The notes under the pieces: generated by a model
The model's input: the letters and a program-made list of their open reading frames with translations, nothing else
What the model was told of the DNA's origin: nothing
The model's database searches: none
Part shown: positions 49,349-58,088 of the stretch, piece by piece
How positions within the stretch are numbered: the stretch's first letter is position 1
How the letters are laid out: each line of letters opens with the position of its first letter
Assembly: GCF_049856295.1 (NCBI RefSeq)
Contig: NZ_JBNDMZ010000010.1
Coordinates: 124,001 to 188,000 of the forward strand
Direction of reading: 5' to 3'
DNA: 64,000 nucleotides
From: JB111 sp049856295
GTDB taxonomy: Bacteria; Actinomycetota; Actinomycetes; Actinomycetales; Actinomycetaceae
Made by a program: the position numbers and the translations under genes

Positions 49349-51316
49349 ATGGCAGCACCCCAGAACTTCTCCACCCATACGTCCACGTCCACCTCGACCG
49401 GCCGCCGCGGCGGCACCCGCGGATCCCGCGGCGCCGACGGCCCCGAGATGCCCGGTGGCCCGGGCGGCCCCGGCGGCCACGGTGCGCCCGGCGGCTCGAC
49501 CGGGCTCGGTGGCCCCGGGGGCAGGGTCGCCCAGCTCGACCCCGCCGACAAGGCCCAGCTCGACGAGCACCCGGTCAGCCTGCGCCGCATCGGCGCCCTC
49601 TTCTCGCCCTACCGCGGCACGATCGCCACGGTCATGGTGCTCATCGTCGCGACCTCGCTCGTGGGCCTCGCGACCCCGTTCATCACCCGGAGCCTCATCG
49701 ACGACGCGATCCCGCACCAGGACGTCCCCCTCCTGCTCTGGCTGGTGGGCGGGCTCCTGGCGGTCACGGTCGTCACCGCGATCCTCGGCGTCGTGCAGAC
49801 CTGGATGTCCACCACGGTGGGTCAGCGAGTGATGCACGGGCTGCGCACGGACGTCTTCAGCCACCTGCAGCGGCAGTCGGTCGACTTCTTCACCCGCACG
49901 CGCGGCGGCGAGGTCCAGGCCCGGCTCACCCAGGACATCCAGGGCATGCAGTCCGTCGTCACCTCGACTGCCACATCGATGGCGACCAACGTGACGACCG
50001 CGATCGGCACCGCCGTCGCGATGGTCGCCCTGTCCTGGCAGCTCTCGCTCCTCTCGCTCGCGGTGCTCCCGCCCGCGATCTGGCTCACGCGCCGGGTCGC
50101 GATCCTGCGCCGCGAGATCACCACGCGTCGCCAGCGGGCGATGGCCGACCTGCAGAGCCAGGTCGACGAGTCGCTGTCCGTCAGCGGCATCACGCTCGGC
50201 AAGATCCTCGGCACCGGCCCGGCCGCGTCGGCGACCTTCGCGACCACGTCGCAGCAGCTCGCGGACCTCGAGGTGCGCTCGCAGCTCGCCGGCCGCTGGC
50301 GCATGGCGAGCCTGAGCGTCGTCTTCGCCGCGATCCCCGCGCTCATCTACCTCGTCGCGGGTCTCCCGGCCACGTCGGGCGGGATGACGATCGGGACGCT
50401 CGTCGCCTTCACGGCCCTGCAGTCCCAGCTGTTCCGCCCGCTCATGGGCGTGCTCAACGTCGGCGTCCAGGTCGTCACCTCGCTCGCGCTGTTCAGCCGC
50501 GTGTTCGAGTACCTCGACCTCGTCGTCGAGATCGACGACCCCGCCGAGCCGGTCGAGATCGACCCTGGCACGGTCGCGGGCCACGTCCGCCTCGAGGGCG
50601 TCGAGTACCGGTACCCCGGCTCCGAGACCCCGGCGCTCACGGGCATCGACCTCGACGTGCCCGCCGGGTCCTCCCTCGCCCTGGTCGGGCACACGGGCTC
50701 CGGCAAGTCGACCCTCGGCTCGCTCGTCGCGCGCCTCGCGGACCCGAGCGAGGGTCGCGTGACCATCGACGGCGTGGACCTGAGGGACATGGCGCTCGCC
50801 GACCTCGCCTCCGTGGTCGGCGTCGTCTCGCAGGAGACCTACCTCCTGCACACGACGATCCGCGAAAACCTGCGCTACGCGCGTCCGGACGCGACGGACG
50901 CCGAGATCGAGTCAGCCGCCCGCGCCGCCCAGGTGCACGACCTCATCGCCGGACTGCCCGACGGCTACGACACCGTGGTCGGCTCGCGCGGCCACCGGTT
51001 CTCCGGCGGCGAGAAGCAGCGCATCGCGATCGCCCGCACGATCCTGCGCGACCCCCGCGTCCTCGTCCTCGACGAGGCGACCTCCGCGCTCGACACGGGC
51101 ACGGAGCGGGCCGTCCAGGAGGCGCTCGACACGCTCGCGCAGGGACGGACGACGATCACGATCGCCCACCGGCTCTCGACGATCGCCGACGCCGACCAGA
51201 TCGCCGTGCTCGACCACGGGCGGGTCGTCGAGCGCGGCACGCACTCCGAGCTCGTCTCCGCCGGCGGCGCGTTCGCGGCGCTCGCGGGCGCCCAGCAGGA
51301 GCTGGTCGAGGCCTGA
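49349..51316 (+). CDS. ABC exporter, fused membrane and ATPase domains
   Basis: 655 residues from ATG 49349 with AGGAGG upstream. The N-terminal 55 residues are Gly/Pro-rich. The six-helix ABC_membrane domain begins LRRIGALFSPYRGTIATVMVLIVATSLVGLATPF, with coupling-helix HGLRTDVFSHLQRQSVDFFTRTRGGEVQARL. The ATPase has Walker A LVGHTGSGKSTLG, Q-loop VSQETYLLH, signature RFSGGEKQRIAIAR, Walker B VLVLDEATSAL and H-loop IAHRLSTI. It is a half-size exporter that should dimerise to expel lipids, drugs or peptides. The divergent MarR gene and the operators between them make it a likely regulated efflux pump. Confidence 0.92.
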   Translation: MAAPQNFSTHTSTSTSTGRRGGTRGSRGADGPEMPGGPGGPGGHGAPGGSTGLGGPGGRVAQLDPADKAQLDEHPVSLRRIGALFSPYRGTIATVMVLIVATSLVGLATPFITRSLIDDAIPHQDVPLLLWLVGGLLAVTVVTAILGVVQTWMSTTVGQRVMHGLRTDVFSHLQRQSVDFFTRTRGGEVQARLTQDIQGMQSVVTSTATSMATNVTTAIGTAVAMVALSWQLSLLSLAVLPPAIWLTRRVAILRREITTRRQRAMADLQSQVDESLSVSGITLGKILGTGPAASATFATTSQQLADLEVRSQLAGRWRMASLSVVFAAIPALIYLVAGLPATSGGMTIGTLVAFTALQSQLFRPLMGVLNVGVQVVTSLALFSRVFEYLDLVVEIDDPAEPVEIDPGTVAGHVRLEGVEYRYPGSETPALTGIDLDVPAGSSLALVGHTGSGKSTLGSLVARLADPSEGRVTIDGVDLRDMALADLASVVGVVSQETYLLHTTIRENLRYARPDATDAEIESAARAAQVHDLIAGLPDGYDTVVGSRGHRFSGGEKQRIAIARTILRDPRVLVLDEATSALDTGTERAVQEALDTLAQGRTTITIAHRLSTIADADQIAVLDHGRVVERGTHSELVSAGGAFAALAGAQQELVEA

Positions 51317-51341
51317 GGGAACCCGCACCTGCGCACCGGCA

Positions 51342-51373
51342 CGAGGGGCAGCCTCCCGAGAGGCTGCCCCTCG
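51342..51373. terminator. Bidirectional terminator between convergent genes
   Basis: CGAGGGGCAGCCTC (51342-51355), loop CCGA, and GAGGCTGCCCCTCG (51360-51373): perfect 14-base stem between the exporter and proC stops. Confidence 0.8.
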
Positions 51374-51383
51374 GACCGTTGGG

Positions 51384-52202
51384 TCAGTCCCCGGACAGCT
51401 CGGCGTCGCGGGTCATCACCGCGTTCGCGCCGGACACGACGGCGGCGGGGAAACCGGCGGCGTCGAGCGCGACCATCCCGGCGACCGTCGTGCCGCCGGG
51501 CGAGCACACCCGGTCGACGAGGTCCTGCGGGCTCGTGCCCTCGGCGGCGAGCTCGCGCGCCAGCGTGCCGGCGCCCGCGGCGGCCTGGGCGGCGATCCGC
51601 ACGGCCTGGGCCTTCGGCATCCCGGCCGCCACCGCCGCGCGGGCGAGGGAGTCGATCAGCTGGAACACGAACGCGGGCGAGGACCCGGCGATCGCGGTGA
51701 ACGCGCCGAACAGGCGCTCCTCGAGCACCTCGGCGGTGCCGACGGCCTCGAACAGGTCGACGACGGCGGACACCTGCTCCTCGGTGGTCGCCTCGTTCCC
51801 GCAGACGGCCGCGGCGCCGACCCCGACCTGGGCCGCGACGTTCGGCATCACGCGCACCACCGGGTGGCCGTCCGGGACGGCGGCGGTGAGGGTGGACAGC
51901 TGGAGGCCGGCCGCGATCGAGACGACCGGAGCCCCCGTCTCGGCCAGTGCCTCGCGGACCTGGTCGAGCACACCGAGGACGACGTGCGGCTTGACCGAGA
52001 CGACCACGAGCCCGCCGGGACCGACCTCGCGAACGAGGGCTGCGGCGTCGGGCACGGCCGTGCCGCCCACCCCGGAGGCGAGGCGTTCCGCCGCGGCGGG
52101 GACCACGTCGGTGACGACGATGTCCCGCTCGCCGCCCGAGGCGGCGACCCCGTGGGCGATGGCCGAGGCCATGGCCCCCGAGCCGATGAAACCGATCCGC
52201 AT
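51384..52202 (-). CDS. proC: Pyrroline-5-carboxylate reductase
   Basis: 272 residues from ATG 52202. The Rossmann start is MRIGFIGSGAMASAIAHGVAASG, followed by GLVVVSVKPHVVLGVLDQV, VVRVMPNVAAQVGVGAAAV and the signature SSPAFVFQLIDSLARAAVAAGMPKAQAVRIAAQAAAGAG...PQDLVDRVCSPGGTTVAGMVALDAAGF. It reduces pyrroline-5-carboxylate to proline with NAD(P)H. It is divergent from the SDR gene with 55 bases between starts. Confidence 0.95.
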   Translation of the reverse strand: MRIGFIGSGAMASAIAHGVAASGGERDIVVTDVVPAAAERLASGVGGTAVPDAAALVREVGPGGLVVVSVKPHVVLGVLDQVREALAETGAPVVSIAAGLQLSTLTAAVPDGHPVVRVMPNVAAQVGVGAAAVCGNEATTEEQVSAVVDLFEAVGTAEVLEERLFGAFTAIAGSSPAFVFQLIDSLARAAVAAGMPKAQAVRIAAQAAAGAGTLARELAAEGTSPQDLVDRVCSPGGTTVAGMVALDAAGFPAAVVSGANAVMTRDAELSGD

Positions 52203-52257
52203 GTCCGTCTCTCCTTCGCTGGTCCCCGCGCGCTGCCGAGGGCTCCATGATGGACCC

Positions 52258-53037
52258 ATGAGCACGCCGATCTCAGCGCCGACCACCCCCGACAGCCCGC
52301 GCGCCCTCGTCACCGGGGCCTCCTCCGGCATCGGCCGGGCCACGGCCGTCCACCTCGCACGCGCCGGCTACCGCGTGGTCGCCACCGCCCGCCGCGCCGA
52401 CCGCCTCGCCGCCCTCGCCGAGGAGATCGGCTGCGACACGTTCGTCGCCGACCTCACCGTCCAGGCCGACGTCGACGCGCTCGCCGCCCACGTCATCGCC
52501 GGCGGCCCGCTCACCTCGCTCGTCAACAACGCCGGCGGGGCCGTCGGCGCCGACCGGGTCGAGGACGGCGACCCGGCGGACTGGGCGCGGATGTACGACC
52601 TCAACGTGCTCACCACCCTGCGGGTGACCCGGGCGCTGCTGCCGCACCTGCGCGCGGACGGCGGCGGGGACGTCCTCGTCGTCACCTCGACGGCCGCGAC
52701 CGGCACCTACCCCGGCGGCGCCGGGTACACCGGCGCCAAGCACGCGGCCCGGATGATCGTCGACACGCTCCGGCTCGAGCTCATGGGCGAGCCGATCCGC
52801 GTCCTCGACATCCAGCCGGGGATGGTCGCCACTCCGGAGTTCTCCGTCAACCGTTACCGGGGCGACGCGGCGGCCGCCGCCAAGGTCTACGAGGGTGTGG
52901 CCGAGCCGCTCACCGCCGACGACGTCGCCGACGTCATCACGTTCGCCCTCACCCGGCCGGCGCACGTCAACCTCGACTCGATCGTCATCCGGCCGCGCGC
53001 GCAGGCGACCCACACGCTCGTGCACCGGGAGCTCTGA
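52258..53037 (+). CDS. Short-chain dehydrogenase/reductase (YdfG-like)
   Basis: 259 residues. Cofactor motif TGASSGIGRATAVHLARAGYRVVATARRADRL (Arg after the second strand favours NADPH), NNAGGAVGADRVEDGD, catalytic Ser in LVVTSTAATGTYPGGAGYTGAKHAARM with Tyr and Lys in YTGAK, and IQPGMVATPEFSVNRYRGD. The close of the chain (DDVADVITFALTRPAHVNLDSIVIRPRAQ) is like YdfG, an NADP-dependent 3-hydroxy-acid dehydrogenase, so a small hydroxy acid is a possible substrate. Confidence 0.9.
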   Translation: MSTPISAPTTPDSPRALVTGASSGIGRATAVHLARAGYRVVATARRADRLAALAEEIGCDTFVADLTVQADVDALAAHVIAGGPLTSLVNNAGGAVGADRVEDGDPADWARMYDLNVLTTLRVTRALLPHLRADGGGDVLVVTSTAATGTYPGGAGYTGAKHAARMIVDTLRLELMGEPIRVLDIQPGMVATPEFSVNRYRGDAAAAAKVYEGVAEPLTADDVADVITFALTRPAHVNLDSIVIRPRAQATHTLVHREL

Positions 53038-53047
53038 GCGGGTCCGA

Positions 53048-53923
53048 TCACTGCGTCGGCGACAGGTCCGGCTCGATCGGGTTCGTCGCGAGGACCTCGC
53101 CGGTCGTGCCGTCCAGGAGCACGCGCCACAGGCCGCCGTCCTCGCGCAGGACGCCGACGGCGAGGATCGGCCGGTCGGCGATGACCTGCTCGATGCCCGA
53201 GATCTGGCCCGGGACCGTCTCGGTCGCGGTGGTCGCGGCATCCGTGGCGGTCAGGCCCCACTCGGCGAGGATCGCGTCGTCGCTCGGCTCGATCTCCGGG
53301 CCCCACGAGGGCTCGTGCGACTCCGACAGGTGAAGCACGCCGATCTCGAGCTGCCCGGCGGCGGGGTCGCCGACGGTGCGGACGTACCACGTCGGCGGCT
53401 CGCCGGCCTGCGGCGCGATCGTCAGGACGGCGACCTGGCCGGTCGCCTCGAGCGCGGATGCTTCGATGGAGGCGACGTCGTCGACCGAGAGGGGGCGGCT
53501 GCCCGCCTGCCCCAGCGCGAGGTCGATGGCCGACAGGACGCTGGGGTCGATGCCGAGCTCGGCCGCCGGGTCGCCGCCGGTGTCGTCCGGCTCCTCGGCG
53601 GACGGTGCACCATCCGCGGCGCCGTCGTCGGTGCCCCCGTCGTCGGCGGTGCCGTCGTCGCCGTCCTCGGCCCCGTCCGTGGCACCCGGGGCGTCCTCCT
53701 CCGTGCTGCCGGCCGCCCCTCCGTCCTCGGGTGCGTCCGCGGACGGCGACCCCTCGGGCTCGGCGGGCGCCGTCGGTGTCGACTCGGGGGCGTCGGGCTC
53801 GGCCGCGACCGGGTCGTCCTCGCCGCCGGAGCATGCGGCGACGCCGAGGGCGGAGGCGAGGACGAGCGCGGTCAATGTCCGGATCGGGCGGGTGATCACG
53901 TGGGTGCGCGTCGACGAGCTCAT
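53048..53923 (-). CDS. PepSY-like lipoprotein, copy 1 of 4
   Basis: 291 residues. Signal ends ALVLASALGVAACSGG, with the lipid-modified Cys at residue 31. An acidic Pro/Asp/Gly linker runs to residue about 120. Then DPSVLSAIDLALGQAGSRPLSVDDVASIEASALEATGQVAVLTI... and a C-terminal GVLREDGGLWRVLLDGTTGEVLATNP. The final W.V.LDG.TGEVL segment is the PepSY signature. PepSY lipoproteins are thought to inhibit secreted peptidases or sense envelope conditions; this is not shown here. Four consecutive genes on this strand share this plan. Confidence 0.72.
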   Translation of the reverse strand: MSSSTRTHVITRPIRTLTALVLASALGVAACSGGEDDPVAAEPDAPESTPTAPAEPEGSPSADAPEDGGAAGSTEEDAPGATDGAEDGDDGTADDGGTDDGAADGAPSAEEPDDTGGDPAAELGIDPSVLSAIDLALGQAGSRPLSVDDVASIEASALEATGQVAVLTIAPQAGEPPTWYVRTVGDPAAGQLEIGVLHLSESHEPSWGPEIEPSDDAILAEWGLTATDAATTATETVPGQISGIEQVIADRPILAVGVLREDGGLWRVLLDGTTGEVLATNPIEPDLSPTQ

Positions 53924-54029
53924 GCGACGACGGTAGAAAGAACGGTGTCGTGGGTCACCATCGTCGAACGGGTACTTCAGCCCGTGTGTTCGCAGGTCGG
54001 GACGGAGCGGCCCGGCCAGGGCGCCGAGG

Positions 54030-54812
54030 TCAGGCCGTCGGTGCGTCGGAGGTGTCGTCCGGCGCGTGCGGGGCCGGGACAGCGCCCTTGTCCTGCTCCC
54101 CGTCCACCGGCCCGTCGGGGTGCACCTGCCCCGGGTCGTGCTCGGGGGTGACGACGTTGAGGACCTCGCCGGTCACCGCGTCGATCCCCACGCGCACGAC
54201 GCTGCCGTCGTCGGCGCGGATGCCGACGAGGACGACCGACGCGGGCTCCTCCGGCGGCATGACGACGAGCACCTCGCCCGGGTGGATCGCGAGTGCGGTC
54301 ACGGCCGCCTCGGAGGCCTGGACCCGCCAGCCCTGGACGACGTCGAGGGCCTCGGTCCCACCGGCCTCCTCCTCGGTCAGCGGGTACGTCTCCGCGTCGG
54401 CAGGGTCGACCCGTCCGTCGACGATCGCGGTCAGGCCCATCTCGTCGTCGGACACGGTCCAGGCGTCGAAGGCATCGTGGGAGCCCGTGTCGTCAGGGTT
54501 GATGCCGAGGTGGGTGTCGTGCCCGGTGTGGTCGAGCACCTGCTCCTCGATCGCCCGGAGCTCGTCGGGCGTCAGGGAGGGGACGGTCTCCTCGGTCTCG
54601 AGGAGCAGCGCGTCGATCGTGTCGAGCGCGGTGGGGCCGAGGTCGAGGACGTCGTCGGTGTCGGGGTAGGACTGCGCCGGACCGTCGGGGCCCGTCGTCG
54701 GGCCGTCCGGCGGGACGGTACCGACGGGGTCCCCGCCGGCGCAGGCCCCGGCGAGCGCGGCGACGAGGAGGAGGGCGGGGGCGCTGCGGCGGAGGCGGGT
54801 CGTGGGGGACAT
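54030..54812 (-). CDS. PepSY-like lipoprotein, copy 2 of 4
   Basis: 260 residues. The lipobox is ALAGACAGG, Cys at residue 24. A short acidic linker follows, then TALDTIDALLLETEETVPSLTPDELRAIEEQVLDHTGHDTHLGIN..., and near the end VVLVGIRADDGSVVRVGIDAVTGEVLNVVTPEHDP, the same PepSY-like C-terminal segment as the neighbouring copies. The middle contains TAIVDGRVDPADAETYPLTEEEAGGTEALDVVQGW. It lies 106 bases from the previous copy, with its own terminator-free spacing. Confidence 0.7.
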   Translation of the reverse strand: MSPTTRLRRSAPALLLVAALAGACAGGDPVGTVPPDGPTTGPDGPAQSYPDTDDVLDLGPTALDTIDALLLETEETVPSLTPDELRAIEEQVLDHTGHDTHLGINPDDTGSHDAFDAWTVSDDEMGLTAIVDGRVDPADAETYPLTEEEAGGTEALDVVQGWRVQASEAAVTALAIHPGEVLVVMPPEEPASVVLVGIRADDGSVVRVGIDAVTGEVLNVVTPEHDPGQVHPDGPVDGEQDKGAVPAPHAPDDTSDAPTA

Positions 54813-54930
54813 GGCGTCAAGGTAGGCGCGCGAGCGGTGCCGCGGGGCGGTACGGACCGGGCACGGCTCCCCGGTCAGAGGTCCCCGGCGGGGTGTCCTG
54901 CGCGGGGTGGGCGGACCCGCTGCGCGTTCG

Positions 54931-55680
54931 TCAGGAGTCGTGCTGGTCGGTCGGGATGTCGGAGCCGTCGAGCGGCCCCTCGCTACCGCCCTCGGCCTGT
55001 GCGGTCCCGCCGAGCTCGACGGCGTTGAGGACGTCGCCCGACTCGCCGTCGACGGTGATCCGGACGAGCGCGCCGTCGTCCTGGCGGATGCCGATCGCCA
55101 TGAGCGGGTCCACGATGTCGTTCGTCGTGCCGGTGCCGAGGACCTCCCCCGGCCGCACCTCGAGGGCGCTGGTCACGGCCTCCGAGATGCCGACCGTCCA
55201 CCGCTGCGTCGCGCCCTGGAGGCCCTCCGACGCGTTCGACATCGGACCCGACTGCGAGCCGAGCGGCGCCTCGCCCGGCCCCTCGACGTGGGCGAAGGCG
55301 ACCTCGTCCGCCCCGAACGTCGAGATCTCCCAGGCGAACGTGTCGACGTCGCTGACGGAGACGGTCGTCGGGTACATCGACATCACGACGTCGTGCCCGG
55401 TCTCCTCGAGCGCGCTCGCCTCGAGCTCGGCGACCTCCTCGGCCGTCAGGCTCGGCGCGTCCGCGGGGGCGCCTGCCGTGTCGCGGTCGATGTTGGTGAA
55501 GTCGGCGGGATCGAGGCCGGCGTCCGCGTCGGTGGTCGGCACGTCGGGGGCAGGGGCGGGGGCGGACCCCGTGTCCGGCTCCGTGGTCGGGATGGTCGGG
55601 TCACCGCCGCAGGCTGCAGCACCGAGGCTGAGGGTGAGGAGGGTGAGGCCGAGGGGCGCGGGTCGTGAGCGGCGGCGCAT
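54931..55680 (-). CDS. PepSY-like lipoprotein, copy 3 of 4
   Basis: 249 residues. Signal with lipobox LSLGAAACGG. The body has LTAEEVAELEASALEETGHDVVMSMYPTTVSVSDVDTFAWEIS, FAHVEGPGEAPLGSQSG and the C-terminal AIGIRQDDGALVRITVDGESGDVLNAVELGG. The E-E/A-L-E..GHDV segment matches copy 2 and the last segment matches all copies. Codon-level divergence suggests old duplications. Confidence 0.7.
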   Translation of the reverse strand: MRRRSRPAPLGLTLLTLSLGAAACGGDPTIPTTEPDTGSAPAPAPDVPTTDADAGLDPADFTNIDRDTAGAPADAPSLTAEEVAELEASALEETGHDVVMSMYPTTVSVSDVDTFAWEISTFGADEVAFAHVEGPGEAPLGSQSGPMSNASEGLQGATQRWTVGISEAVTSALEVRPGEVLGTGTTNDIVDPLMAIGIRQDDGALVRITVDGESGDVLNAVELGGTAQAEGGSEGPLDGSDIPTDQHDS

Positions 55681-55747
55681 GCCACTCAGCGTATTGAGGA
55701 CCGCACCGGTCGTGATCTGGCGCGGCGGGGGAGTCCTGTCCGGGTTC

Positions 55748-55790
55748 GGGCACGGCTCCCCGGGAAAGTGGTGCCCGGGGAGCCGTGCCC
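55748..55790 (-). terminator. Long perfect hairpin after lipoprotein copy 4
   Basis: A 17-base perfect stem (GGGCACGGCTCCCCGGG at 55748-55764 with 55774-55790) and a nine-base loop, 22 bases past the stop of the fourth lipoprotein on the minus strand. A truncated copy of its left arm recurs at 54859-54873. Confidence 0.8.
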
Positions 55791-55811
55791 GTCGGTGTCG
55801 GGCGATCAGTG

Positions 55812-56534
55812 TCAGCCGACGCGGACCTCGCCGGTGGCGGCGTCGACGTACACGTCCACGTCGTCGTCCTCGTCGAAGTCGAACTCCCAGTAGACCGTGC
55901 CGTCCTCGGTGTCGAGCTCGATCTCCTCGACCATCGGGTCGTCGCTGATCGCGCCCTCCTCCGCGGCGGCCGTGATGGCGTCGATCATCGTCAGCTCGGC
56001 GGCCTCGAGCTCGGCGAGCGTGTCGTCGTCCACGTCGTCGGACTCCTGCTCGACGATCGAGTGGTCGGGGCGCAGCGAGACCTCGATGAGGGTCTGGCCG
56101 TCGACGACGTCGACCTCGAAGCCGTCGTCGTCGCGCTCGATCATGACGACGTCACCCTCGGGGGCGACCTCGAGGGCCGCGGTGATGGCGGCGGCCAGGT
56201 CGGCCACGCCCGGCAGGTCGGCGGCCGCGCCCGCGTCGTCGCCCTGGTCGTCGGCGTCGTCGTTCTGGTCGTCGGCGTCGTCCGCGTCGTCGGTCCCGGT
56301 CTCGCCCTGGTCGTCCGCGTCGTTGTCGCCCGAGCCCGCGCCTGCGGCATCGGACCCGGTCTCGCCGGCGTCGTCGTTCTGGTCGTCGGACCCGGCCCCG
56401 GTGTCGGAGTCGGAGGTCGCGCCCTGGTCGTCCGAGGTCGTCTCCTCCTCGGTCGATGAGGAGCACCCGGCGAGAACCAGGGCCAGGGCGACGGTCGTGG
56501 TGGAGATGGCGGTGGTGAGTCGGTTCGTCGTCAT
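55812..56534 (-). CDS. PepSY-like lipoprotein, copy 4 of 4
   Basis: 240 residues. Lipobox LALVLAGCSS. A very acidic linker of DDADDQND-type repeats fills residues 30-105. The domain DLPGVADLAAAITAALEVAPEGDVVMIERDDDGFEVDVVDGQTLIEVSLRPDHSIVEQESDDVDDDTLAELEAAELTMIDAITAAAEEG...EIELDTEDGTVYWEFDFDEDDDVDVYVDAATGEVRVG is a double PepSY: two E..V..DG motifs. It is the best-defined PepSY member of the four. It is divergent from the ebo operon, with 234 bases between the starts that contain two 16-base direct repeats. Confidence 0.85.
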   Translation of the reverse strand: MTTNRLTTAISTTTVALALVLAGCSSSTEEETTSDDQGATSDSDTGAGSDDQNDDAGETGSDAAGAGSGDNDADDQGETGTDDADDADDQNDDADDQGDDAGAAADLPGVADLAAAITAALEVAPEGDVVMIERDDDGFEVDVVDGQTLIEVSLRPDHSIVEQESDDVDDDTLAELEAAELTMIDAITAAAEEGAISDDPMVEEIELDTEDGTVYWEFDFDEDDDVDVYVDAATGEVRVG

Positions 56535-56580
56535 GGCTCCATGGTGCGGCCGTGACGTGAGAGGCGGGTGAAGGACCAGG

Positions 56581-56631
56581 TGAGAGCCCTCTTATCCGCC
56601 CCGCGCGACCTGCGCTGAGAACCTTCTTATC
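56581..56631. promoter_or_regulatory. Two 16-base direct repeats in a divergent promoter region
   Basis: TGAGAGCCCTCTTATC (56581-56596) and TGAGAACCTTCTTATC (56616-56631) differ at two positions and are exactly 35 bases apart. They lie between the fourth lipoprotein and the ebo operon and may bind a regulator of either, for example an OmpR-type response regulator with direct-repeat sites. Confidence 0.6.
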
Positions 56632-56660
56632 GACGTGAACATAAGTGCGCCGTCCTGGAT

Positions 56661-56688
56661 TTGATTCGCCGATCGACTGACATAGGGT
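56661..56688 (+). promoter_or_regulatory. Putative promoter of the ebo-type operon
   Basis: TTGATT (56661-56666), 16 bases, TAGGGT (56683-56688), about 80 bases before the inositol phosphate synthase start. The hexamers are fair and the spacing slightly short. Confidence 0.5.
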
Positions 56689-56768
56689 GCGAGGAACGGG
56701 ATCAACGAGCGCTCCCGTACCTCCCCCCGGTGCAGACGCTCAGGTAGGTCGTCGAGAGGGTATTTCCC

Positions 56769-58088
56769 ATGTCTGACAGGACGTCATCCACCACGCAGCC
56801 GGCGAAGGTCGGTGCCTGGTTCATCGGTGCGCGCGGATCGCTGGCCACCACCGCCACGGTGGGCCTGCGTGCCCTCGCCCGCGGCCTCGCCGAGCCCTAC
56901 GGCGTCACCACCGCCGCGGCCGACCTCGGCGGCGCGCCGTTCCCCGACTTCGACGACATCGTCGTCGGCGGGCACGACGTCGAAGGGACACCCCTGGAGA
57001 AGAAGGCCGCCGAGATCGCCGCCGGTGGCGTCTTCCCCGCCGAGATCGTCTCGATGGTCGCCTCGGACCTTGCCCGCATCGACCCCGAGGTGCGGATCGC
57101 GCCGACGGACGGCCCCACGCAGCAGCACGACATCGACCAGATGGCCGCCGACATCGCGGCCTTCCGGACGAACAACGGGCTGCGCACGGTCGTCGTCGTC
57201 GACATCTCCTCGACCGAGGCGCTTCCCGACGACCACCCGGCGTTCCACTCCGAGGAGGCGCTGCGCGAGGCACTCGACACCCCGGGCGGCGCGGTCCTGC
57301 CGCCGAGCGCGATCGGCGCCGCCGCGGCGATCCAGGCGGGCGCGCCCTACGCCTGCTTCACGCCGTCGGCCGGCATGAGCCTCCCGGTCCTGCGCGCGCG
57401 GGCCGAGGCGGCCGGCGTCCCGTTCGCCGGACAGGACGGCAAGACCGGCGAGACGCTGCTGCGCACCGTCCTCGCGCCGATGTTCACGGGCCGCAACCTC
57501 AAGGTGCTGTCCTGGGCCGGGACGAACATCCTCGGCGGCGGCGACGGCGCCACCCTCGCGGACCCGCAGGCCGTGCGCTCCAAGCTCGCCTCGAAGACCC
57601 GCGGCCTCCATTCGCTCGTCGGCGAGGACGTGGCCACCCCGCTGCACATCGACAACGTGCCGGACATGGGCAACCTCAAGACGGCCTGGGACCACGTCCA
57701 CGCCGTCGGGTTCCTCGGCAGCCGGATCACGCTGCAGACCACGTGGAGCGCGCACGACTCGGCGCTCGCGGCCCCGCTCGTCATCGACCTCGTCCGCTCG
57801 CTCGCCCTCGCCTCCGACGCCGGCCTGTCCGGCGTGGTCCCCGAGCTCGGCTGCTTCTTCAAGGACCCGTGGGGCAGCGACGTCCACGCGTTCGCCGAGC
57901 AGACCCGGCGGTACGCCGCATGGGTCGAGCAGACCTCGCTGTTCGCGGCGGGTCGGCCGGCGGGCGGCGACGCGGCCTCGACCGGCGACGCGCCCTCGAC
58001 CGACGACGCGGCCGGATCACCGGCTGCCGGCTCCGCGAACGGCACGGGCGAGCCGGCCGACGACTCCCGCGTCAGCGCCGGGCGATGA
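56769..58088 (+). CDS. Inositol-3-phosphate synthase heading the ebo-type operon
   Basis: 439 residues. NAD-binding start KVGAWFIGARGSLATTATVGLRAL, then IVVGGHDVEGTPLEKKAAEI, FTPSAGMSLPVLRARAEAAGVPFAGQDGKTGETLLRTVLAPMFTGRNLKVLSWAGTNILGGGDG (the catalytic Lys and Thr-rich loop), KTRGLHSLVG, HIDNVPDMGNLKTAWDHVHAVGFLG. It cyclises glucose-6-phosphate to myo-inositol-3-phosphate through bound NAD. The C-terminal 45 residues are a low-complexity Gly/Ala/Ser/Asp tail not found in the enzyme core. The stop overlaps the prenyltransferase start (ATGA), which ties its product to the prenyl transfer step. Confidence 0.9.
   Translation: MSDRTSSTTQPAKVGAWFIGARGSLATTATVGLRALARGLAEPYGVTTAAADLGGAPFPDFDDIVVGGHDVEGTPLEKKAAEIAAGGVFPAEIVSMVASDLARIDPEVRIAPTDGPTQQHDIDQMAADIAAFRTNNGLRTVVVVDISSTEALPDDHPAFHSEEALREALDTPGGAVLPPSAIGAAAAIQAGAPYACFTPSAGMSLPVLRARAEAAGVPFAGQDGKTGETLLRTVLAPMFTGRNLKVLSWAGTNILGGGDGATLADPQAVRSKLASKTRGLHSLVGEDVATPLHIDNVPDMGNLKTAWDHVHAVGFLGSRITLQTTWSAHDSALAAPLVIDLVRSLALASDAGLSGVVPELGCFFKDPWGSDVHAFAEQTRRYAAWVEQTSLFAAGRPAGGDAASTGDAPSTDDAAGSPAAGSANGTGEPADDSRVSAGR

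Noticed and set aside
49174..52257. Long plus-strand frame joined to the SDR protein
   Set aside because: Only the part after ATG 52258 codes for a protein family; the upstream part is a shadow of the ABC exporter and antisense to proC.
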